Source: Labrys wisconsinensis (GTDB lineage Bacteria; Pseudomonadota; Alphaproteobacteria; Rhizobiales; Labraceae). Taken from it: 64,000 nt of DNA. Made by a program: the position numbers and the translations under genes. Under the pieces are notes generated by a model that was not told the origin of the DNA, ran no database searches, and saw only the letters and a program-made list of their open reading frames with translations. Position 1 is the stretch's first letter; each line of letters begins with the position of its first letter. The DNA lies in assembly GCF_030814995.1 (NCBI RefSeq), contig NZ_JAUSVX010000006.1, positions 124,001-188,000 of the forward strand, in the 5' to 3' direction. Shown here one piece after another: positions 17,440 through 24,868 of the stretch.

Positions 17440-18522
17440 ATGACCACCAAGCCCATCGGCGTCGGCGTGATCGGCTGCGGCGAGATCGCCCAGCTGATGC
17501 ATCTGCCGATCCTCCACGAGCTGCCCGAGCTCGAGATCGCGGCGCTCTGCGACCTGTCCGCCACGATGCGGCAGGGGCTGGGTGAGCATTACGGCGTCGC
17601 CGCCCGCTACCACGACTATCGCGACCTCCTGGCCGACCCCGCCGTCGAGGCGGTGGCGGTCTGCACCTTCGATCACGCCCCGGTGGTCGAGGCGGCGCTT
17701 GCCGCCGGCAAGCATGTGCTGGTCGAGAAGCCGCTCGCCTTCACGCCTGAGGAGGCGCGGCCGCTGGTCGAGGCCGCCGAGCGCAGCGCCCTGGTGGCGA
17801 TGATCGGCTACATGAAGCTCTACGACCCCGGCTATGTCCTCGGCCTCGAGCGCATCGCCGCCATCGGCCGGCCGAAGATGATCCAGGTGCACGACTTTGC
17901 CGGCCGCTTCGACCGCTACCAGCAGCTCTACACCCAGCTGCGTGGCGCCGACGTCGACCCGGCCGTGATCGAGGCCGGCCGTGCCGCGGCGGCGGCGCGG
18001 GTGCGGGCCGCGCTCGGCCCGTCCCATGCCGGCCATCACGACCTCTACATGATGCTCTTGATGCTGGGCAGCCACGATCTCGCCGTGCTGCGCGGCGCCT
18101 TCGGCGTCGCCGAGACCGTGTCCCATGCCCAGGCGGTCGGCCCCACCCACCTGCTCGCCGTGCTCGGCTTCCCCGGCGGGGTGCCGGCGCTGCTGGAGAT
18201 CGCCTTCGGCGCGCAGTATGAATGGTGGGACGAGTGGATGAGCGTGCACGGCGAGCGTGACGAGGTGAGGATCGAGTTCCAGAACCCCTATGTCCGCAAC
18301 GCCGCCGCCCTGGTGCGCCTGCGCGAATCCGCGGGGCAGGGGCCGTCCGAGCGGCTGCTGCCGGGCACGCCGGACACTGCCTTCCGCCGGCAGTGGCAGC
18401 ATTTCGCCGCCTGCGTGCGCGGCGGCGCCGCGCCCCGCACGCCGCTGCGCGGCGGGCTCGAGGACCTGGAGCTCGCCGTGCGGATCGTGCAGGCGATGGC
18501 CCGGCGCGAGGCGGAGGCATGA
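17440..18522 (+). CDS. Gfo/Idh/MocA family oxidoreductase
   Basis: A 360-residue NAD(P)-dependent dehydrogenase. The Rossmann fold begins at once with GVIGCGEIAQLMHLP, and the conserved EKPLAF motif follows near residue 95. The C-terminal half is the GFO/IDH/MocA alpha/beta domain, with HAGHHDLYMMLLMLGSHDLAVL near 190-212. Members oxidise a hydroxyl of sugars or inositols. It starts one base after the permease stop and ends in an ATGA overlap with the epimerase gene. Confidence 0.88.
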   Translation: MTTKPIGVGVIGCGEIAQLMHLPILHELPELEIAALCDLSATMRQGLGEHYGVAARYHDYRDLLADPAVEAVAVCTFDHAPVVEAALAAGKHVLVEKPLAFTPEEARPLVEAAERSALVAMIGYMKLYDPGYVLGLERIAAIGRPKMIQVHDFAGRFDRYQQLYTQLRGADVDPAVIEAGRAAAAARVRAALGPSHAGHHDLYMMLLMLGSHDLAVLRGAFGVAETVSHAQAVGPTHLLAVLGFPGGVPALLEIAFGAQYEWWDEWMSVHGERDEVRIEFQNPYVRNAAALVRLRESAGQGPSERLLPGTPDTAFRRQWQHFAACVRGGAAPRTPLRGGLEDLELAVRIVQAMARREAEA

Positions 18523-19373
18523 AGGTCGCGGTCACCGGCTCGAGCGGCCTGCTCGGCCGCCATGTCGCGGCGGCGCTGGCCGCCGCCGGGCACGAGGTGC
18601 TCGGCATCGACACCGCGCCGCCCCCGCCCGGGGCGGCCTGGCAGCACGCCGCCGCCGATGCCGGCGATCTCGGCGCGCTGGCGCAGCTGATGCGCGGCGC
18701 TGGCGCGGTGGCGCACATCGCCGCGATTCCGCGGCCGACCGGCCGGGCGCCGGCCGAGGTGTTCTCCGTCAACGTCCGCACTGCCTATGCCGCGGTCGAG
18801 GCGGCGATCCTGGCCGGCGCCGGACGCTTCGTCTATGCCTCGTCCTTCAGCGTGCTCGGCTATCCCTTCTTCGAGCGGCCGGTGACGCCGCCCTATCTGC
18901 CGGTGGACGAGGGCCATCCCATCGGGGCCCAGGACCCCTATGGCCTGTCGAAATGGCTCGGCGAGGAGATCGTCGAGGCGGCGGTACGCCGCGGCGCCTT
19001 CGATGCCGTGAGCCTGCGCATGCCCTGGATCCAGACGCCGGCGAGCTTCTTCGCCGAGGTCGGGCCGCGGCGGCAGACCCCGCAGGCCGCCCGGGATCTC
19101 TGGAGCTATCTCGACGCGCGCGACGCGGCCGCGGCCTTCGTCGCGGCGGTCGAGCGCCCGCTCGCCGGCCATGTCCGCCTCTTCCTCAGCGCCGCCGACA
19201 GCTTCGCCGAGGAAGCGACCGAGACGCTGGTGCGGCGCGCCTATCCCGGCGTGCCTCTGGTCCGGCCGATCCCCGGCACCGGCGCGCTGATCGACACGGC
19301 CCGGGCGCGCGTGGCGCTCGGCTTCGAGCCTCGCCATGCCTGGCGATCCTATGATCGCGCGGGCGGCACCTGA
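18519..19373 (+). CDS. NAD-dependent epimerase/dehydratase
   Basis: A 284-residue extended short-chain dehydrogenase. The nucleotide-binding motif is VTGSSGLLGRHV (about residues 5-16), the catalytic serine region is YASSFSVLGY, and the YxxxK pair appears as YGLSKW. The ATG at 18519 is inside an ATGA overlap, which fixes the start. It could epimerise or oxidise a sugar intermediate made by the neighbouring enzymes; the substrate is not predictable. Confidence 0.86.
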   Translation: MKVAVTGSSGLLGRHVAAALAAAGHEVLGIDTAPPPPGAAWQHAAADAGDLGALAQLMRGAGAVAHIAAIPRPTGRAPAEVFSVNVRTAYAAVEAAILAGAGRFVYASSFSVLGYPFFERPVTPPYLPVDEGHPIGAQDPYGLSKWLGEEIVEAAVRRGAFDAVSLRMPWIQTPASFFAEVGPRRQTPQAARDLWSYLDARDAAAAFVAAVERPLAGHVRLFLSAADSFAEEATETLVRRAYPGVPLVRPIPGTGALIDTARARVALGFEPRHAWRSYDRAGGT

Positions 19374-19385
19374 ACGGAGACGGCC

Positions 19386-20195
19386 ATGCGCTTTGCCGAC
19401 AAGATCGCCCTCGTCACCGGCGGCGCCGGCGCCATCGGCAGCGCCGCCGTGCGCCGCTTCGCGGCGGAGGGCGCCGAGGTCGCGATCGTCGACCGCGACC
19501 TCGCTCGGGCGGAAGCCCTGGCCGCCGAGATCGGCGCCGCCGCCGCGGCCTTCGGCGCCGACGTGTCCCGGCCGGACGAGGTGGAGCGCGCCGTCGCCGG
19601 CACGGTGGAGCGTTTCGGCGGCCTCGACGTGGTGTTCAACAATGCCGGCATTCCCGGCAAGGTCGCGCCGGTGCACGAGCTCGCGGTCGAGGACTGGGAG
19701 GCGATCGTCCGCGTCAACCTCAACGGCATGTTTCTGGTGCTGCGCGCGGCGATCAGGGCGATGATCGCCGCCGGCACGGCGGGATCGGTGGTCAACATGG
19801 GCTCGTCCATGGCCGGCTGGGACGTGCTCGCCGGCGGCGCCGGCTATGCCGCCACCAAGCACGGCGTGGTCGGCCTGACGCGTGTCGCCGCGCTCGACGC
19901 CGCGCCCTGGGGCATCCGCGTCAACGCCATCTGCCCCGGCGTGATCGAGACCCGGCTCGGCGTTCCCGCCGCCGACGAGGCCGCCTACAGCGTCGGCATC
20001 GAGCGCTTCGCCAACCGCATCCCGCTGCGCCGCATCGGCCAGCCCGAGGACGTCGCCGCCGCGGTCGCCTTCCTCGCCTCCGACGATGCCCGCCACGTCA
20101 CCGGGGTCGACTGGCTGATCGACGGCGGCCAGACCCTGCAGAGCTGGGCGAATGCGCCGGAGGCCGAGGCCTTTCCGAGCCGGCGGGCACCGTAG
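19386..20195 (+). CDS. SDR family NAD(P)-dependent oxidoreductase
   Basis: A 269-residue classical short-chain dehydrogenase. It has the cofactor motif VTGGAGAIGSAA (about 10-21), NNAG at about 88-91, catalytic serine in MGSSMAG and the YAATK pair. The C-terminal end ITGVDWLIDGG-type block is seen as HVTGVDWLIDGGQTLQ. The ATG has a GGAG site upstream. It is the last gene of the sugar operon and is separated from the epimerase gene by 12 bases. It probably oxidises a polyol or reduces a keto-sugar. Confidence 0.88.
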   Translation: MRFADKIALVTGGAGAIGSAAVRRFAAEGAEVAIVDRDLARAEALAAEIGAAAAAFGADVSRPDEVERAVAGTVERFGGLDVVFNNAGIPGKVAPVHELAVEDWEAIVRVNLNGMFLVLRAAIRAMIAAGTAGSVVNMGSSMAGWDVLAGGAGYAATKHGVVGLTRVAALDAAPWGIRVNAICPGVIETRLGVPAADEAAYSVGIERFANRIPLRRIGQPEDVAAAVAFLASDDARHVTGVDWLIDGGQTLQSWANAPEAEAFPSRRAP

Positions 20196-20283
20196 CTGGC
20201 GATGGGGATAGGGGGCGCCGCGTCGACGCTGCTCGCCGTCGTCGTGAGGCGGTCGAGGGGAGGGCGGTGCGCGAAGTGCGCCG

Positions 20284-20700
20284 TCACGCCTGAAAGGAAT
20301 CGTGCAGGGCGACGCCCAGCCCGGTGAAATCGGCGGTGTTGCGCGTTGCGAGCGTCAAGCCGTGCACGAGGGCGGTTGCCGCAATCAGCGAATCGGCGAG
20401 ATGGAGGCCCCGGCCCCGTTGCGCCTGCGCGGCGCGCAGGACGGCGGCGGCTTTCGCTTCCGGCGTGTGAACGGACAGGATCCGATCGGAATAGAGGGCA
20501 AGGAAGCGCTCGACGGCCTCCGTCAAGGCCCGCCGGCGCGCACCGTCCTGCAGACGCTCCAGCCCGAAGGCCAGTTCGTGCAGGGTCACGACCGACACAT
20601 AGCCATCCTCCAGGGCATCGAGGAAAGCGACGACACGGGGATTGCGATCGGGCCGGGTCAGCTCGGAGATGACGTTGGTGTCGAGGAGAAAGCCCGTCAC
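20284..20700 (-). CDS. vapC: VapC-type PIN domain toxin
   Basis: A 138-residue PIN domain ribonuclease. The acidic residues of the active site are visible in LLDTNVISE (Asp near residue 7), LHELAFG, HLADSLIAATA and the final TRNTADF. Such toxins cut specific tRNA or rRNA sites and are held by a cognate antitoxin. It overlaps the antitoxin gene by four bases (ATGA). The length is normal for the family and nothing suggests damage. Confidence 0.9.
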   Translation of the reverse strand: MTGFLLDTNVISELTRPDRNPRVVAFLDALEDGYVSVVTLHELAFGLERLQDGARRRALTEAVERFLALYSDRILSVHTPEAKAAAVLRAAQAQRGRGLHLADSLIAATALVHGLTLATRNTADFTGLGVALHDSFQA

Positions 20701-20963
20701 CGAGCGTCACCGTGGTCGAAGGGATTGTCCGGAACCGGTTCCGCACGTGACGGGATCTCGAGGGGGTCGGACGCAGGCATATGCTCCAGCAGCCAACGTC
20801 CCATGGCGGGTCGGGAGGTCTGCAGGCGCTGCCACTGCGCCTCCGACACCAGCCTATAGCCGCGTCTCGTGCCGATGCGCTGCGGCCCTTCCTCGTCGGC
20901 ACGGCGCAACAGTTCGGACAGACGGGCCTTGGCCTCGGTGACGGTCCAGATGTGCTGGTTCAT
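20697..20963 (-). CDS. Phd/YefM-type antitoxin
   Basis: An 88-residue antitoxin. The N-terminal DNA-binding and dimerisation part (WTVTEAKARLSELLRRADEEGPQRI) matches the Phd/YefM pattern, including the VTEAKARLSELL helix. The C-terminal third (DPLEIPSRAEPVPDNPFDHG) is acidic and proline-rich, as expected for a toxin-wrapping tail. It precedes and overlaps the toxin gene, the standard order. It probably represses its own promoter through the palindromes at 20979-21008. Confidence 0.87.
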   Translation of the reverse strand: MNQHIWTVTEAKARLSELLRRADEEGPQRIGTRRGYRLVSEAQWQRLQTSRPAMGRWLLEHMPASDPLEIPSRAEPVPDNPFDHGDAR

Positions 20964-20978
20964 TGACCGTAAGTCCAG

Positions 20979-21008
20979 CGCTCTCGAGCGTGTAATCTAG
21001 TCTAGACT
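20979..21008 (-). promoter_or_regulatory. Palindromes upstream of the toxin-antitoxin operon
   Basis: Two small palindromes lie 16-45 bases before the antitoxin start: CGCTC-TC-GAGCG at 20979-20990 and AGTCTAGACT at 20999-21008. Their place in the promoter region suggests autoregulatory operators for the antitoxin or toxin-antitoxin complex. No binding site for this protein family is known to me that would prove it. Confidence 0.4.
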
Positions 21009-21151
21009 GGTGCTCTTTGCAAGCGAAGCGATGCTCGGTGGCGAGGCCAGACCATTGAGGGCACGATGCCGGCGTCGCATTCGAGGGTCTGGACGCGACC
21101 GGTTCACGGCGGGACGTCCATCCGCAGGAGTGCGCCCATGCCGGGGCACCC

Positions 21152-21179
21152 AAAGAAAAGGCCGCCCCGAGGGGCGGCC
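21152..21179 (-). terminator. Rho-independent terminator of the F0 ATP synthase operon
   Basis: A perfect inverted repeat GGCCGCCCC-GA-GGGGCGGCC at 21160-21179 is followed on the minus strand by TTTTCTTT. It lies 27 bases after the stop of atpF and so ends the operon. Confidence 0.88.
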
Positions 21180-21205
21180 CGTTCCGGTGTGCCGGGAGAT
21201 CGCGC

Positions 21206-21718
21206 TCAGTTGAGCTTGGTCTTCACCTCGGCGATCGCCGTGTTCATCAGGTCGCTGCCGTTCCGCGCCTGGCCCGACAGGATCGAGCCGGCGGCGGCGA
21301 TGGCGGCGTCCGCGGCGGCCGAGCGCACCTCGGCCAGGGCATGCGCCTCGGCCTGGGCGATCTTCTGCTCGGCGAGCTTGGTGCGGCGGGCGACGAAGTC
21401 CTGCACCTTGGCGACCGATTCGGTCTTGAAGCGCTCGGCCTCGTCCTTGGCGGCGGCGATGATCGCCTGCGCCTCGGCCTCGGCCTCCTGCTTCTTCTTC
21501 TGGTATTCGGCCAGCAGCTTCTGGGCTTCCTCGCGCAGCGACTTGGCCTCGTCCAGCTCCTTGCGGATGGTGTCCGCACGCTTGTCGAGCGCCTTGCCGA
21601 TCTGGCCGAAGCCACCGATCTTCCAGGCGATGAACAGGAAGATCACCGTCGCGACGAGCACCCAGAACTCGGGCCCCGAGGGATCGAACACTTCGTGGAG
21701 GATCTCTGCGAAGTACAT
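21206..21718 (-). CDS. atpF: F0F1 ATP synthase subunit b
   Basis: A 170-residue peripheral stalk subunit. One membrane helix lies at about residues 17-35 (FWVLVATVIFLFIAWKIGG). It is followed by a long charged, alanine-rich coiled coil (about 45-150) that reaches up to the F1 head. It pairs with the diverged b' subunit encoded nine bases upstream. Having two different b subunits is typical of Alphaproteobacteria, other phototrophs and plastids. Last gene of the operon. Confidence 0.95.
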   Translation of the reverse strand: MYFAEILHEVFDPSGPEFWVLVATVIFLFIAWKIGGFGQIGKALDKRADTIRKELDEAKSLREEAQKLLAEYQKKKQEAEAEAQAIIAAAKDEAERFKTESVAKVQDFVARRTKLAEQKIAQAEAHALAEVRSAAADAAIAAAGSILSGQARNGSDLMNTAIAEVKTKLN

Positions 21719-21727
21719 GTCCTCTCC

Positions 21728-22276
21728 TCAGCGGGCCGCGGCCGAATCGACGGCGGCCTCGACCGCGCCGGCTTCCGGGCTCCTGCCGGTGAGCCGCTCG
21801 ATGATGGCGCCAGCGGCGTCGATGGCGATGGCGCGCACGTTGCCGAGCGCCGCCGCCTTGGTCGCGGCGATCTGCGCCTCGGCCTCGGCGAGCCTTTCGG
21901 CCAGCTTGGCCTCGAGGCCCTTGCGCGTCGTCTCGGTCTCGGCGGCGACCGCGTCGTGGGTGCGGCCGGCGATGGCCTGCGCCTCGCCGCGGGCCTGCGC
22001 CAGCGACTGCTCGTGGGCGGCCGCGGCCGCATCGCTCTCCGCCTTCATCCGCTGCGCCGCCGCCAGATCGGAGGCGATGCTGTCGCCCCGGGTCTTGAGG
22101 ATCTCGGCGACGCGCGGCAGCGCGACCTTCGACATCAGGATGTAGAGGAGCCCGAAGGCGATCGCCAACCATACGAGCTGCGAGGGGAACGTGCCGCTCT
22201 CGAAGGGCGGGAACGCTCCCTTGCCACCGTGCTCGCCGGCCGGAACCTCGGTTCCCGCGTGCGTCGTCTCAGCCAT
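21728..22276 (-). CDS. atpG: F0F1 ATP synthase subunit b'
   Basis: A 182-residue second b-type stalk subunit. A soluble N-terminal stretch of about 30 residues (MAETTHAGTEVPAGEHGGKG) precedes the single membrane helix (LVWLAIAFGLLYILMSKVAL, about 34-53). A coiled coil follows to about residue 150. The N-terminal extension is usual for b' in Hyphomicrobiales. It is translated from the same message as subunits c and b. The gene is also called atpF2 or atpF' in different genomes. Confidence 0.93.
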   Translation of the reverse strand: MAETTHAGTEVPAGEHGGKGAFPPFESGTFPSQLVWLAIAFGLLYILMSKVALPRVAEILKTRGDSIASDLAAAQRMKAESDAAAAAHEQSLAQARGEAQAIAGRTHDAVAAETETTRKGLEAKLAERLAEAEAQIAATKAAALGNVRAIAIDAAGAIIERLTGRSPEAGAVEAAVDSAAAR

Positions 22277-22348
22277 GAAGCAAAACCTTCAACGGTCGTT
22301 GGACTCGATCGGGCTCCCCACCCGGCCGGGCAGGGCGATCGAGGCGCC

Positions 22349-22576
22349 TCAGACCGCGAACAGGAGGAGGAGGGCGATCAGCAGCGAGAAGATGCCGAGA
22401 GCTTCGGTCAGGGCGAAGCCGAGCAGCAGGGTGCCGCGCTGGCCGTCGGCCGCCGACGGGTTGCGCAGGGCGCCCGACAGGAACTGGCCGAACAGGTTGC
22501 CGAGGCCGATGCCGGCGCCCGCCATGCCGAGGCAAGCCAGACCAGCGCCGATGTACTTGGCTGCGATGGGATCCAT
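22349..22576 (-). CDS. atpE: F0F1 ATP synthase subunit c
   Basis: A 75-residue ring subunit with two membrane helices joined by the polar loop [10 protein letters not shown]. The proton-binding carboxylate is Glu58 in ALTEALGIF. The ATG at 22576 gives the standard short N-terminus and has GGAG upstream (AGGAGTCTCCC). A longer frame with a TTG start is not plausible. No sodium-binding signature is seen around Glu58, so it is a proton-driven ring. Confidence 0.95.
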   Translation of the reverse strand: MDPIAAKYIGAGLACLGMAGAGIGLGNLFGQFLSGALRNPSAADGQRGTLLLGFALTEALGIFSLLIALLLLFAV

Positions 22577-22626
22577 GGGAGACTCCTGTGGGTGAACGGT
22601 GGAGGGGAGGGACGGGGGGATCGCTC

Positions 22627-23370
22627 TCAATGGCCCGGATGCAGGGCGTCGTTGAGATAGATGCAGGTGAGGGTGGCGAAGACGTAGGCCTGGAGCACGG
22701 CGACCAGGAACTCCAGCGCGATCAGGGCGATGGTCAGCAGCAGCGGCAGCGGCGAGAGCACCGCGAACACGCCGGCGCCGGCGAGCGCCACCACGAAGCC
22801 GGCGAAGATCTTCAGCGCGATGTGGCCGGCCAGCATGTTGGCGAACAGACGGACGGAGAGGCTGATCGGCCGCGAGAGGAAGGAGATCACCTCGATCACC
22901 ACCAGGAGCGGCAGGAGCCAGCCCGGCACGCCCGACGGCACGAACAGCTTGAGGAAATGGGCGCCGTGCTTGTAGAAGCCGTAGCCGAGGACGGTGAGGA
23001 TCACCAGGAGCGCCAGCGCCACCGTGACGATGAGGTGGCTGGTGACGGTGAAGAAGCCCGGGATCATGCCGAACAGGTTGCAGATCAGCACGAAGCTGAA
23101 CAGCGAGAACACCAGCGGGAAGAACCGCATGCCGTCCTGGCCGGCGGACGAGCGCACCGTGCCGGCGACGAACTCGTAGAGGCTCTCGGCCACCCCCTGC
23201 CAGCGGCCGGGGACGACGGCGCGGGCGGAGGTGCCGGCGATCATCAGGAGCGCCACCGCGCCGACGGCGAGCAGCATGAACAGGGCGGAATTGGTGAAGG
23301 CGATCTGGTGTCCGCCGATCGTCGCGATCGGAAAGAGCGTCTTGATCTCGAACTGATGTATCGGATCCAT
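22627..23370 (-). CDS. atpB: F0F1 ATP synthase subunit a
   Basis: A 247-residue polytopic subunit that forms the proton half-channels. The essential arginine is Arg174 in [10 protein letters not shown], with the conserved GH pair (AGHIAL) following. A second conserved helix is [32 protein letters not shown] at the C-terminus, with the usual glutamine. Position between atpI and atpE is the normal operon order. Confidence 0.95.
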   Translation of the reverse strand: MDPIHQFEIKTLFPIATIGGHQIAFTNSALFMLLAVGAVALLMIAGTSARAVVPGRWQGVAESLYEFVAGTVRSSAGQDGMRFFPLVFSLFSFVLICNLFGMIPGFFTVTSHLIVTVALALLVILTVLGYGFYKHGAHFLKLFVPSGVPGWLLPLLVVIEVISFLSRPISLSVRLFANMLAGHIALKIFAGFVVALAGAGVFAVLSPLPLLLTIALIALEFLVAVLQAYVFATLTCIYLNDALHPGH

Positions 23371-23418
23371 CGCCGGCCCGGCCTCTGTCTCAATTGTGCG
23401 GAGCGTGCCCCGCCTTGC

Positions 23419-23787
23419 CTATTTCTTTCCGGGCAGTGACCTGCCCAGCATTCCTGCCGACCGCATCACGTTCATGATTCCGGCGACGAAGCCGAGCATC
23501 AGAAACACGATCATCCCCCAGGGGGATGTGCCGAGCAGCCGATCCCCCAGCCAACCGATTCCAAAGCCGGCGATGATGCCGGCAATGAACTCGCTCGACA
23601 GGCGCATCGCCTTGCCGATTCCGTTCGGGTCGGAACCCGTGCCCGCGCTCGACGCAGGCCTGACGTCCGCCTCGGCCCTTTCGGGCCCGAGGCGCTCGCC
23701 AAGCCGACGCAAGCGCTCGGACAACTCGGCTTCGCTGGGATTGTCGCCGGTCCCCCGACCTGGCCGGTTCGCTCCGTCGCTCGCCAT
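23419..23787 (-). CDS. atpI: ATP synthase assembly protein AtpI
   Basis: A 122-residue protein whose last 60 residues hold two membrane helices of the AtpI / F0F1-ATPase subunit family (SSEFIAGIIAGFGIGWLGDR and GMIVFLMLGFVAGIMNVMR). The first 60 residues are hydrophilic and charged. AtpI helps assemble the c ring. The ATG at 23787 was chosen since the frame upstream has no family similarity. It is the first gene of the operon, 48 bases before atpB. Confidence 0.88.
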   Translation of the reverse strand: MASDGANRPGRGTGDNPSEAELSERLRRLGERLGPERAEADVRPASSAGTGSDPNGIGKAMRLSSEFIAGIIAGFGIGWLGDRLLGTSPWGMIVFLMLGFVAGIMNVMRSAGMLGRSLPGKK

Positions 23788-24223
23788 GGCGGCAACATGC
23801 TCCCTGGCCGGCAGCAACAGCGCCGGATACCCCCCTCGAAAGTCGGGCGGACCATACCGATGGCCCCCTGCGGTGTCAAGGAGAGGCCGGATTAAACTAA
23901 GTCTTTGATACGGAACTGGAATTCTGGAAAACCGTGTGGCTTGCGACAAACCTTCCCCAGCAGCCAATCATGGCGCTCGTTTGTCCGCGGGCGAGGAGCG
24001 CGGGCTTTTTCGGCCGAGCGGGCCGTGCGGCCGGGAGCTCGCTCGATCCGGCGCCGCGCCCCGGGGAGGAGGCGGATGGGACCGCGGGCGCTCCCGAGGT
24101 GTCCTGCGCCGGTCTCGGCGACGACGGGCCGGCGCGGCATTCGACGCCCGCTTGGCTCTGCGACGGGATTGCGGCACGCTTCACGGCAAGGCCCGAGAGC
24201 GGGCTGTCGCCTGCGGCTGCAGC
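23788..24223. other. Intergenic region before the ATP synthase operon
   Basis: These 436 bases separate the leftward atp operon from a rightward hypothetical gene. They must contain the atp promoter; an AT-richer stretch around 23891-23935 is the most likely place. Open frames here have arginine/proline-rich translations without recognisable similarity. I see no RNA gene. Confidence 0.4.
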
Positions 24224-24772
24224 ATGTTTGAAACGATGGGCTGCGACATGGTCGAGACACTTCTGCCGATTGTCGTGCCGAGAAGCTACTTTCGTCTCGG
24301 CAATTGGCCCGGCTTCCATCGCCGCCTCCGTCACCCCGACCTTGCGGTCACCTGGGTGGAGCTGACCGCGCCCGACGCGATGAGCTATGTGAATGTCGAG
24401 CGCTATCGACAGATCGAGGCGCGTGGGGTCGACGTGCACGAGGCTGCCATGGCGAACCTTCGCGCCGTGTCCCGGCCGCTCGCCACGCATGGCAAGATCG
24501 TCGGCGGCCGTACGGTGTTCCAGGTGATGATGCATGCCGACGGCCTGGGCACATCGCGGCTCCTGCTCTCGCCTGAGCTGAACGAGGCCTTCCCCGAGGG
24601 GTATTGGCTCGGCATTCCCGAGCGCGGCTGCGGCATCGTCGTCCCGAAGAGCGTCTCGCCCGATGACTATGACGAAGCCCTGCAATTGACATCCAGATGC
24701 TTTCAGGACGGCACCACGCCCTTGCTGCCGGGATTGCTCGAGCCGAACGTGCTCGACGTCATCGAGCCGTAG
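24224..24772 (+). CDS. Hypothetical protein
   Basis: About 182 residues, and I do not recognise a family. The protein looks real: mixed hydrophobic-acidic composition, no membrane segment, and a natural-looking end (YWLGIPERGCGIVVPKSVS, then a DGTTPLLPGLLEPNVLDVI tail). A central segment (MSYVNVERYRQIEARGVDVHEAAMANL) is probably helical. The pattern weakly recalls DUF1444-type proteins, without being convincing. Start options are ATG 24224, 24236 and 24248 (MVETLLPIVVP); none has a clear ribosome binding site. Confidence 0.6.
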   Translation: MFETMGCDMVETLLPIVVPRSYFRLGNWPGFHRRLRHPDLAVTWVELTAPDAMSYVNVERYRQIEARGVDVHEAAMANLRAVSRPLATHGKIVGGRTVFQVMMHADGLGTSRLLLSPELNEAFPEGYWLGIPERGCGIVVPKSVSPDDYDEALQLTSRCFQDGTTPLLPGLLEPNVLDVIEP

Positions 24773-24868
24773 GCCGCGGACGGGGAGCGGGGGGCTCGGA
24801 GGGCTGCGAGGATTTGATGCCGCCCCGGGCCGGTGAGACGAGGCGGGTCCGAAGCGGCGCCAGCCGCG

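Noticed and set aside
23788-24223. An N-terminal extension of the hypothetical protein at 24224-24772 starting near 23936
   Set aside because: The extra 96 residues are arginine-, glycine- and proline-rich with no structure-like pattern, unlike the rest of the protein.
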